From: Duganella sp. Root336D2
Lineage (GTDB): Bacteria > Pseudomonadota > Gammaproteobacteria > Burkholderiales > Burkholderiaceae_D
NCBI RefSeq assembly: GCF_001425005.1
Contig: NZ_LMDB01000002.1
Coordinates: 1 to 64,000, forward strand
Length of the DNA stretch: 64,000 nucleotides
Direction of reading: 5' to 3'
Positions 56,869 to 64,000 of the stretch are shown piece after piece. Each line of letters opens with the position of its first letter. The stretch's first letter is position 1. The position numbers and the translations under genes are program-made. Under the pieces are notes generated by a model. The model was given only the letters and a program-made list of their open reading frames with translations. It was not told the DNA's origin and made no database searches.

Positions 56869-59634
56869 ATGGCAATGACTTCGCAGCTTCATCCACTCAA
56901 GGGTTGCACTGCCGGCCGCACAGCTGACGTGATTTTCGTGCATGGACTAGGGGGCGATCCAATTGAAACCTGGCGCCGGCCGGACTTTTCATGGCCTGAG
57001 GTGCTGGGCAGTGAAATGGAGCATGTGGGGATCTGGTCATTGGGCTATCCGGCAGCGAAAAGCGATTGGACCGGTTCCGCAATGCCTCTCGGCGACCGCG
57101 CGCAAAATGTCCTCACTTTGCTAGAAGCGCACAATATCGGTAAGTTGCCTATTATTTTTGTCGCACATAGCCTGGGCGGTTTGTTGGTGAAACAAATGTT
57201 GCGGCTTGCGGAAGACCTGTCCCAGACGCCGTGGCGGGCCATCAGCAAATCGACAAGGGGCATCGTTCTTCTCGCTACGCCCAATACCGGATCACGCCTG
57301 GCTGATCTGGGTTCTTTCCTCCCAGGGCTGCGTCCCTCGGCCGCAATCCGGGATCTGGAGCTGAACAGCGCCGGCCTTCGGCAATTAAATCTATGGTTTC
57401 GGAATAATGTAAAACGCATCGGTTGCCAGCTGCTGGTCTTTTCAGAAAAATTGCCCTGCGGCCCGGTGATCGTAGTCGATGAGGCTTCATCTGATCCAGG
57501 AATTGAGGGTGTCATTCCAATCCCGCTGGATGAAAATCACATCAGCATCTGTAAGCCAGCTTCCAGCAGCGCCTTGCAGTACCTGAAAGTGAAGCAGTTT
57601 ATTGACGAACTGGTGCCCCGTGCAGAGCCAGTACAGATAGTGAGCGCTGCAAGCGCTTATCCCGGTCAAGCGGGGCATCGTCAGCAATACCTGCTCAATA
57701 TTGCGGCCTGGCGTCCCAACGAAGTCAATGCGCTTGCCTTCAGCCCGTGCTCCCGCTATCTCGCTGTTGCCTCCGACGACAACACTGTACGCATATGGCG
57801 CCACGAAGGAGAAGACTTGCTCCTGACGGTGGTGGCGCATCAGGATTCGGTGAAATCTGTCTGTTGGTCGCCGGATGGGAAATACATCGCCTCGTGTTCT
57901 GCGGATGGCAGCGCAAAGATTTGGGATTTTCCCAATGGTTCGCTCAGGCGACAGTGGAATGGCGGTGACGATTGGGCGCGTGCCATTACGTGGTCGGGCG
58001 ACGGGCAATGGTTAGCTTGTGGATACGCAAACGGAACGGTTCGTATTTTTCACCCTGGCAGCCCGGAAGAATTGTTTCGCCTCTCGGCGCACGATGCACG
58101 GGTGCGCGGAATTTCAGCATCGCCCTGTTCCCAATACGTGGCGAGTGGAGGCTCCGATGGTTTTGTCCAGGTCTGGCGCGCAGGCGACGGGGCAAGACAT
58201 GCAACCGTCAAAATTGCCGCTTTGTTTCACCAACAGGAACAAGATCGGGCGCAGGTAATTTGCCTGGCATGGGCACCGTCTGGCGAATGGATCGCGGCGG
58301 GCACCATAGCGGGACACCTGGCCATCATTGATACGCTCACGTGGCGGATTGTCCGTGCCGCGAAAGTGGCGCGTGACTCCCTTCTTGGCTGCAGCTGGTC
58401 GCCAACTTCCGATGAAATCGTCGTAGGGTCGTCAGACCGGACCGCCGTTCGAATAGCCATTTCGGCGATGCCGAAGGCTGAGGCCATAAGCACGGCGCCT
58501 ATGCCTTTTTCGAGCGGCCTCGCGGCACCTGCTGGTACCAGGATTTCAGAGCGTCCAGGATCTGTCCGGGCAGTGGCCTGGTCGCCCGATGGCCAATCAA
58601 TTGCGACGGGCTCAACCGACCAAACCATTGAAATTCATGCCGAACGCGAATCAGCTGCGAAATCGACTTCAATTCTGAGAGCGCATCAATGGCGCGTGCA
58701 ATGTGCGGCAGTGTCGCAGGATGGGGAAAAGCTGGCGGTAGGCAGCATTGCTCGCACAGTCGTTTTGTATGACTTGAAACAGGGGCGCTATCAATGGACG
58801 TTCGAAGGGACGACGGTCGTGGAGGGCGCCTCCGAGGATTGGGGCGGGAAGGACGTTCGTATCGTCGAAAAGCGGCGTGAAGGACTCGATGAATATGCTC
58901 GATGCCTGGCATTTTCACGTGATGGGCAATACATCGCCGTTGGCAGCGATGATCGTACTGTTCGCATCCTGGAAGCGGACAGCGGGCGCTGCACTGTTCC
59001 CGTGCTAGCGAACAGTCATGAGGAACGCATTCATTGCCTCGCGTGGTCGGCAGGCGATCGGTTCATCATTTCGTGTTCCGGAAGCGTTGTTGCCATTTGG
59101 GACCGATCATCAGGGACGGTCCACACAACACGTGCCCACCGGGGCCATATATTAAGCCTGGCATGCGCCCCATCCGGTGATGCGTTCGCCACGACGGCAG
59201 AAGATCACACTATTGTGCTTTGGCGCGGGACCACGTCGCGCGAGTTGTGCCGGACACCAGTGAGCCTGCCCCTTCTTTCATGGTCGCCCGATGGCAAGTT
59301 CATTGTGGGCGCTGGCTCGGCTGGGCATGCCTACGTCTGGAACGCGCAGTATGGGCAAATGATCGCGCAGATCGACACAGGCGATCGGATCCGTGCGCTG
59401 ACCTGGACCGCCGGGCAATGCCTTATGGCGCTTGATAAAGGCGATGTACTGATCGTAGACCAGTCCACCTGGACGATTCGCTCGCGCGTGAATTCCTTAT
59501 CGTCGACCCATCGCAGCTTGTGCATGCGCGTAACCGGTTATCGAATGCCGGACCAGTTGGGACTCTCATCGGAAATTGAGGTCGCGTGGACAGTGATGGA
59601 ATCCGGGAATCACGCAGCCTGGAATGCAGACTGA
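56869..59634 (+). CDS. Serine esterase fused to about 13 WD40 repeats
   Basis: A 921-residue protein with an alpha/beta hydrolase N-terminus (about 15-265): oxyanion region VIFVHGLGGDPIETW, nucleophile Ser101 in AHSLGG, probable Asp204 in VVDE, and His224 in ENHISICKP. Residues 285-900 carry about 13 WD40 repeats (each with SPDGxxIASGSxDxTIxIW-like cores), enough for two beta propellers. No NTPase (NACHT) domain separates them, unlike STAND-type proteins with the same hydrolase. No signal peptide. The start at 56869 has GGGCGAG before it. GC is lower than neighbours. Confidence 0.85.
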   Translation: MAMTSQLHPLKGCTAGRTADVIFVHGLGGDPIETWRRPDFSWPEVLGSEMEHVGIWSLGYPAAKSDWTGSAMPLGDRAQNVLTLLEAHNIGKLPIIFVAHSLGGLLVKQMLRLAEDLSQTPWRAISKSTRGIVLLATPNTGSRLADLGSFLPGLRPSAAIRDLELNSAGLRQLNLWFRNNVKRIGCQLLVFSEKLPCGPVIVVDEASSDPGIEGVIPIPLDENHISICKPASSSALQYLKVKQFIDELVPRAEPVQIVSAASAYPGQAGHRQQYLLNIAAWRPNEVNALAFSPCSRYLAVASDDNTVRIWRHEGEDLLLTVVAHQDSVKSVCWSPDGKYIASCSADGSAKIWDFPNGSLRRQWNGGDDWARAITWSGDGQWLACGYANGTVRIFHPGSPEELFRLSAHDARVRGISASPCSQYVASGGSDGFVQVWRAGDGARHATVKIAALFHQQEQDRAQVICLAWAPSGEWIAAGTIAGHLAIIDTLTWRIVRAAKVARDSLLGCSWSPTSDEIVVGSSDRTAVRIAISAMPKAEAISTAPMPFSSGLAAPAGTRISERPGSVRAVAWSPDGQSIATGSTDQTIEIHAERESAAKSTSILRAHQWRVQCAAVSQDGEKLAVGSIARTVVLYDLKQGRYQWTFEGTTVVEGASEDWGGKDVRIVEKRREGLDEYARCLAFSRDGQYIAVGSDDRTVRILEADSGRCTVPVLANSHEERIHCLAWSAGDRFIISCSGSVVAIWDRSSGTVHTTRAHRGHILSLACAPSGDAFATTAEDHTIVLWRGTTSRELCRTPVSLPLLSWSPDGKFIVGAGSAGHAYVWNAQYGQMIAQIDTGDRIRALTWTAGQCLMALDKGDVLIVDQSTWTIRSRVNSLSSTHRSLCMRVTGYRMPDQLGLSSEIEVAWTVMESGNHAAWNAD

Positions 59635-59646
59635 TACTATCAGTCC

Positions 59647-60279
59647 ATGAAGAATTTACTGTTGGTGGGATCGAGCGGCCTTGTCGGCCGCGAAGTGTTG
59701 AAGCTGGCGCTGGCCTCGCCGGCTGTTGCGCAAGTCGTTGCGCCTTCGCGGCGGCGGCTGGAGCCGCATGCGAAACTGGTGGCGCCGATCGTAGACTTCG
59801 ATCGTTTGCCGGCGCTGGAGCCTTGGTGGCAGGCCGATGCTGTGATTTGCACCCTGGGCACGACCATCAAGGTCGCCGGCTCGCAGGAGGCCTTCCGCAA
59901 AGTGGACTATAGCTATCCAATGGCGGTGGCGCGCCTGGCGCGCCAGCATGGAACGCCGGTTTTCGTGCTGAATTCAGCCATGGGCGCGGATGCGGGTTCC
60001 AGCGTTTTCTATAACCGCGTGAAGGGAGAGGTGGAGCACGGTGTGCGCTCGCTGGGGTTTGAAACGCTGGTGATAGCGCGGCCCGGCTTGATTGGCGGTG
60101 CGCGCGAAGAATTCCGGCTCGGCGAGAAAATCCTGGTGCCGATCCTGTCTGTGCTTGGCCCGGTACTGCCGCGGGCGTGGCGCATCAACCCGGCCGGGCA
60201 CATTGCGCGCGCCATGTTCGAGGCGGCAATGCACCCGCAACCGGGTGAGCACATCATTACTTCGGACAGGATGGCCTGA
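59647..60279 (+). CDS. NAD(P)-binding Rossmann-fold oxidoreductase/epimerase-like protein
   Basis: A 210-residue atypical short-chain dehydrogenase: GSSGLVGREVLKL (about 8-20) is the dinucleotide loop, VICTLGTTIK follows, and FYNRVKGEVEHGV supplies the Tyr-x-x-x-Lys pair. It resembles the HTATIP2/YbjT-like branch. The substrate is not known. Its stop is 3 bases from the convergent dps stop. It may have been placed beside the esterase gene by chance. Confidence 0.78.
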   Translation: MKNLLLVGSSGLVGREVLKLALASPAVAQVVAPSRRRLEPHAKLVAPIVDFDRLPALEPWWQADAVICTLGTTIKVAGSQEAFRKVDYSYPMAVARLARQHGTPVFVLNSAMGADAGSSVFYNRVKGEVEHGVRSLGFETLVIARPGLIGGAREEFRLGEKILVPILSVLGPVLPRAWRINPAGHIARAMFEAAMHPQPGEHIITSDRMA

Positions 60280-60282
60280 GGC

Positions 60283-60762
60283 TTATTCTTCCAGCAGGCT
60301 GCGCAGCATCCACGCAGTCTTTTCGTGCACGTCCAGGCGCTGGGTCAGCAGGTCTGCGGTAGGCTGGTCGTTGGCTTCGTCCACCACCGGCAGCAGCGAA
60401 CGGGCGGTGCGCGCAGTGGTTTCCTGGGCGGAGACCAGGTGGCGCACCATGTCCATGGCCTTAGGCACGCCGGCCACTTCCTTGACCGTGCCCAGCTTGC
60501 CGAATTCGGCATAGGTGCCCGGCGCGGGGTAGCCCAATGCGCGGATGCGCTCTGCGATCATGTCCAGCGCGGTCCATTGTTCGGTGTACTGCGTCATGAA
60601 CATCTGGTGCAGGGAATTGAACATGGGACCCTTCACGTTCCAGTGGAAGTTGTGGGTCATCAGGTAGAGCGAGTAGCTGTCGGCCAGCAGGCGGGACAGG
60701 CCATCGGCAATGCGTGCGCGGCTGTCGTCGGACAGGCCGATATCAATCTTCACTACGTCCAT
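60283..60762 (-). CDS. dps: Dps-family DNA-binding ferritin
   Basis: A 159-residue mini-ferritin forming a 12-mer that stores iron and protects DNA in stationary phase. The ferroxidase site residues are in [20 protein letters not shown] and [15 protein letters not shown] (dimer-interface His and Asp/Glu). The ATG at 60762 is preferred over an upstream TTG because AAAGGA lies 8 bases before it and homologues start with MDVVKID-like sequences. It is a single gene. Confidence 0.93.
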   Translation of the reverse strand: MDVVKIDIGLSDDSRARIADGLSRLLADSYSLYLMTHNFHWNVKGPMFNSLHQMFMTQYTEQWTALDMIAERIRALGYPAPGTYAEFGKLGTVKEVAGVPKAMDMVRHLVSAQETTARTARSLLPVVDEANDQPTADLLTQRLDVHEKTAWMLRSLLEE

Positions 60763-60797
60763 CGTCAATTCCTTTCGGTCAGTTAAATGCTTGACGA

Positions 60798-62807
60798 TTA
60801 TTTCATGATTCCCAGGAGGCTGCTGTAATCGTCAGTCCACGGCCGCACGTCCGGCGCGGCAGGCAGTTGCCGGAGGCTGGTAAAACGCGCCAGCTGTTCG
60901 CGCTGGCCGACCAGCACCCAGGTGGATGCCTTGAGGCCACGCGCGTCGTCGGAGCCGCTGTCGGAAAGATACGCAGTGCGCTTGAATGCGTCGGCAGCCT
61001 GGTTCACGACGGGGACGAGGTTGAGGTAGCGGTTGGATACATGAACGGCCAGCACGCCACCTGGTTTCAGGCTTCGGAAGTAGATGGCAAATGCTTCCTG
61101 CGTCAGCAGGTGGACTGGCACGGCATCGCCCGAAAAGGCGTCGACCGCCAGCACGTCGAACTGCTGCGCCGGCTCGGCTTCCATCACCAGGCGGGCGTCG
61201 CCCACGGCTACCTGCTTGCTTGCGGGGCAATCGCGCAGGAAGGTGAAGTGTTCGTTGGCAAACTGCACGACCAGCGGATTGATTTCATAGAAGCGGTATA
61301 CGTCGCCGGGACGGCAATATGCCGCCATCGTGCCAATTCCAAGGCCGATGATGCCGACGTGTTGCGGGCCGCCGTGCCGGCTGGCCGCAATGGCGATGCC
61401 GGCGCCGCCGGCATTGCCGAAATAAGTTGTGGGCCAATGCTGCCGCGACGGCTCAAGGAACTGCCGTCCATGGATGATGACGCCGTGGGTCAGCTGGCGG
61501 ACTCGCTCTTTGCCGCTGCCGGTATCCTTTACCTTGACCGTGCCGTAGAAATTGCGGCCCTTGATCGTGGGTGTGGACGGCGAGATGGCATTGGCGGCCC
61601 ACATTACGCCGAGCAGTGTGGTGCAAACGACCGCCGCTTTGATGGGGCGGGAATGCGAGGCAAGGTTGGGCTGGCGATACACGCTGGCGGCGCCGACGAT
61701 GCAAACGGCCGCAATGCAGGACAAGGCCAGTTCATAATCGTCGTTGAAGACGTGCGGGGCAACCAGGCCGGTGAATATGCCGCCGATGGCGCCGCCAAGG
61801 GCGATCGTCAGGAAATACGCTGTCAGTTGCGCTGGCGGCGGCTTCAGCCGAGCGAGTTCGCCATGGCAGGCCATGCAATACACGAAGATGGCGAGGCAGA
61901 ACAGCAAGGTCGGCCACATGATCCCGGAGGGCATCAGGCTTGGGTAGGTGCTGCAGGCGATCAACACTGGCGTCAGGGTGGCCATCAGTGGCAGGAAAAG
62001 CCAGCGGCGGTACCAGCGCGTACTTTCAAAGCAGAGGATGTAGGTCAGCAGGTAAATGGCCAGGGGCAGTACCCACAGCAGCGGCACCGGGGCAATGTTG
62101 GCGGTGAGGTGGCTGGTGGCTGACATCAGCACTACGGTCGGCACGGCGGCCAAGCCGCACCAGAACAGGCTGTCGCGCGCGATTGGCGTGCCCGCTTCAG
62201 CGTCTTCCCCCCGGGGTGCTGCATTGCGGCCGCCACCGTTCAGTGCCAGCGCGCCGCAAAACACCGCGAACAGTCCGAATCCTGCCGACCAGAAGGTCGA
62301 CATTTCCTTCAGCGTGAAGCGCGGTTCGAACAGCAGGGGGTAGCTCAGCAGGCCGAGCAGCGATGCGAGATTGGACAGGGCAAACAGGCGGTATGGCAGG
62401 CTTCCCGGCCGTTCTTGCGCAAACCAGTGCTGGACCAGCGGTCCGGTGGTGGAGAGCAGGAAATAGGGCAGTCCGATGGTCGCAGCTAACAAGCCCAGCA
62501 GTAGGAAGGCGGGATCACCGCCGGGGGCAGGCTTCCAGCTATCGGCCGGGATGATCGGCAGCATCAGTGCTGCCACGAGCAGCAGGCTGGCGTGCAGCCA
62601 GGCTTGCCGGCGCGGCGCCAGGTAGCGGCCGCCAAGGTGGGAATACAGGTAGCCCAGCAGCAGGGTGAGCTGGAAAAACAGCATGCAAACCGTCCATGCC
62701 GCTGCCGAGCCGCCGAACCAGGGCAATACCATCTTGCCGATGATGGGCTGGACCTGGAACAGCAGGAAGGCACTAAGGAAGATCGTTCCGGCATAAAGGA
62801 TGAGCAT
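60798..62807 (-). CDS. Fused multi-span membrane / spermidine synthase-like protein
   Basis: A 669-residue protein with about 11-12 hydrophobic spans in residues 1-400 and a C-terminal spermidine-synthase-like methyltransferase fold (about 430-669). The fold has [28 protein letters not shown] (glycine-rich cofactor loop), and [20 protein letters not shown]. No clear polyamine-binding residue set can be confirmed. It follows argO by 8 bases and is probably co-transcribed. Role unknown; the same fusion is common in bacteria. Confidence 0.8.
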   Translation of the reverse strand: MLILYAGTIFLSAFLLFQVQPIIGKMVLPWFGGSAAAWTVCMLFFQLTLLLGYLYSHLGGRYLAPRRQAWLHASLLLVAALMLPIIPADSWKPAPGGDPAFLLLGLLAATIGLPYFLLSTTGPLVQHWFAQERPGSLPYRLFALSNLASLLGLLSYPLLFEPRFTLKEMSTFWSAGFGLFAVFCGALALNGGGRNAAPRGEDAEAGTPIARDSLFWCGLAAVPTVVLMSATSHLTANIAPVPLLWVLPLAIYLLTYILCFESTRWYRRWLFLPLMATLTPVLIACSTYPSLMPSGIMWPTLLFCLAIFVYCMACHGELARLKPPPAQLTAYFLTIALGGAIGGIFTGLVAPHVFNDDYELALSCIAAVCIVGAASVYRQPNLASHSRPIKAAVVCTTLLGVMWAANAISPSTPTIKGRNFYGTVKVKDTGSGKERVRQLTHGVIIHGRQFLEPSRQHWPTTYFGNAGGAGIAIAASRHGGPQHVGIIGLGIGTMAAYCRPGDVYRFYEINPLVVQFANEHFTFLRDCPASKQVAVGDARLVMEAEPAQQFDVLAVDAFSGDAVPVHLLTQEAFAIYFRSLKPGGVLAVHVSNRYLNLVPVVNQAADAFKRTAYLSDSGSDDARGLKASTWVLVGQREQLARFTSLRQLPAAPDVRPWTDDYSSLLGIMK

Positions 62808-62815
62808 GCAAAATA

Positions 62816-63418
62816 CTAACTCGTAACGAGGCCAGCCGCGAGCGTGAGCATGACGGCGCCGGTCAACCCTTCAATACATTTCCAGGCCAGCGGCCGGCCC
62901 AATACGCCGGCAAGGCGGGTGGCGCCGAGCCCCAGCGTTGTAAACCACAGCAGCGAGGCTGTCATGGCGCCTGCTGAAAAGCCGAGGCGCTGGCCGTCCG
63001 GGTAGCTGCCGCCGACGGAGCCCAGCAGTACGACCGTGTCGAGGTAGACGTGCGGGTTCAGCAGGGAGAGGGCGACTATGCTGGCCAGTGCCTGCCTGGC
63101 GTCCGGCGCTGCCGCGGTAGCGTCGATGGCGAGCGATTTTGGCGTCAGCATCGAGCGCCAGCTGCGTAGTCCATACCAGGCCAGGAAGGCGGCGCCGCCC
63201 CAGCGCGCAGCGGCCAGCAACAGCGCTGAATCCTGGATCATCGCCCCGGCGCCGGCGACGCCCAGCGCAATCAGAATGACGTCGATCACGATGCAAGCGG
63301 CGACCGTCAGCGCCACATGCTGGCGCTTGATGCCCATCCGCAGCACATGTGCATTCTGGGCACCGATGGCCATGATCAGGCTCGCACCGAGCCCCAATCC
63401 GTTCACATAACTCTGCAT
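62816..63418 (-). CDS. argO: LysE/ArgO-family amino-acid exporter
   Basis: A 200-residue inner-membrane protein with six spans and the family start GASLIMAIGAQNAHVLRMGIKRQHV (in parts). It carries NPHVYLDTVVLLGSVG, a conserved loop in LysE. LysE/ArgO exports lysine or arginine when they accumulate. It is divergent from an argP-type regulator whose N-terminus is visible at 63522, the usual arrangement. Confidence 0.9.
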   Translation of the reverse strand: MQSYVNGLGLGASLIMAIGAQNAHVLRMGIKRQHVALTVAACIVIDVILIALGVAGAGAMIQDSALLLAAARWGGAAFLAWYGLRSWRSMLTPKSLAIDATAAAPDARQALASIVALSLLNPHVYLDTVVLLGSVGGSYPDGQRLGFSAGAMTASLLWFTTLGLGATRLAGVLGRPLAWKCIEGLTGAVMLTLAAGLVTS

Positions 63419-63521
63419 TTTGCTTCTCCTGTTGTGGAGCCGAAATTTTGCCGCCGCAGGCCTTGGAAATGAAGCTGCATTAATATAATTCAGTATTCAT
63501 TAATTTTGCTAAAGGACGGAA
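63419..63521. promoter_or_regulatory. Divergent argO-argP intergenic region with LysR-type operator
   Basis: The AT-rich core at about 63480-63505 (ATTAATATAATTCAGTATTC and a following ATTAAT) has an inverted ATTAAT pair and T-N11-A spacing, as expected for a LysR-family regulator. A TATATT -10 for argO lies on the reverse strand within it. Exact binding is unproven. Confidence 0.45.
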
Positions 63522-64000
63522 ATGGCGATTCCAGATGCGCGGCAGGGCGAGGCTTTGCTGGCGGTGATTGATTCCGGCAGCTTCGAGCAGGCTGCGGCGG
63601 CCCTGCACTTGACGCCATCGGCCGTGTCGCAGCGGGTCAGCGGGCTGGAGTCTGCGGTCGGCGCACCTTTGCTGATTCGCAGCCGGCCAGTGCGCCTGAC
63701 CAGCGCGGGGCAAAGGCTGGTGCAATACCTGCGCCGCAGCAGGTTGATGGAGCAGGAATTCATGGCCGATTTAAAGGCGGACGAGGCGATGCCGCCCCGT
63801 ATTCCAGTCGCGGTGAATAACGACACGCTTGGCACCTGGTTCCTGCCTGAATTGAGTTCTTTCCTGAATCGAGAAAATATCCAACTGGAGATAATCCTCG
63901 ACGACCAGGACCACACTTATTCGCTATTCGAAAAGGGGCTGGTGCTGGCAGGTGTTTCCAGCGAGCCCGAACCGATGCGTGGCTGCCGCTCGCAGCATCT
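63522..64000 (+). CDS. argP: LysR-family regulator, ArgP type (runs off right edge)
   Basis: The first 159 codons are visible, with ATG at 63522 and AAAGGA 8 bases before it. The N-terminal winged helix has EALLAVIDSGSFEQAAAALHL, TPSAVSQRVSGLESAVG and LLIRSRPVRLTSAGQRLV. In ArgP, arginine or lysine binding activates argO transcription. The divergent exporter supports this call. The rest of the effector domain is outside the window. Confidence 0.85.
   Translation, partial: MAIPDARQGEALLAVIDSGSFEQAAAALHLTPSAVSQRVSGLESAVGAPLLIRSRPVRLTSAGQRLVQYLRRSRLMEQEFMADLKADEAMPPRIPVAVNNDTLGTWFLPELSSFLNRENIQLEIILDDQDHTYSLFEKGLVLAGVSSEPEPMRGCRSQH

Noticed and set aside
53851..60279. Genomic island inserted at tRNA-Arg with a duplicated attachment site
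   Set aside because: No second copy of the tRNA 3' end was found downstream, and no integrase is present, so only the looser label of accessory stretch is kept.

Overview
The window looks like chromosomal DNA of a GC-rich betaproteobacterium, most likely Oxalobacteraceae (Massilia, Duganella or Janthinobacterium type). Three things point there. The housekeeping genes read as Burkholderiales proteins. The order carAB-greA-(DUF4149)-yhbY-rlmE-ftsH-folP-glmM is preserved. PEP-CTERM exported proteins and short intergenic hairpin repeats (GGTCTGACC type) are present, as is common in that family. This placement is inference from gene content; no database search was possible.

Layout. 1-700: start of an IS3-type transposase gene running off the left edge, abutting an ADP-ribosylglycohydrolase gene it seems to have cut. 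745-1866: SPFH/RHH operon with a palindromic operator on its promoter. 1946-6059: VIT/DUF2135 protein convergent with an ECF sigma/anti-sigma pair. 6060-6330: nested inverted repeat and terminator. 6350-10173: fabI, mltD, DUF1415, DUF1289, DUF1993. 10261-15655: membrane PAS-GGDEF-EAL protein followed by an orphan molybdopterin oxidoreductase large subunit. 15652-19419: thioredoxin-like protein and the overlapping run tsaB-rimI-UDG-DUF1853. 19416-21943: two tandem lplT copies. 22071-26246: alr, radA, a PilZ protein and an orphan FliD-like protein. 26326-26442: probable 38-residue membrane protein.

26538-35774 is the phosphate block. sixA and ppk1 run leftward; pstSCAB-phoU-phoB-phoR run rightward. 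Each arm has its own Pho box between 29101 and 29189, and ppk1 appears leaderless. 35860-42422 holds a patatin-like lipoprotein, a GlcG/HbpS protein, a 1219-residue DUF3857/transglutaminase tandem protein and two paralogous periplasmic binding proteins. 42610-53641 is the conserved carAB...glmM run, with a UUG start for carA, a structured leader before it, and a candidate heat-shock promoter before ftsH.

After tRNA-Pro and tRNA-Arg (53696-53927) comes an accessory stretch, about 54.0-59.6 kb. It holds two PEP-CTERM proteins (one without a signal peptide), an SRAP (YedK/HMCES) gene facing a small unknown gene across a LexA-type box, and a 921-residue serine esterase fused to about 13 WD40 repeats behind a palindromic operator-like site. 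This last gene is the best candidate for an undescribed system. The window closes with a short-chain NAD(P)-binding protein, dps, a spermidine-synthase-like membrane protein, argO and the start of a divergent argP-type LysR gene.
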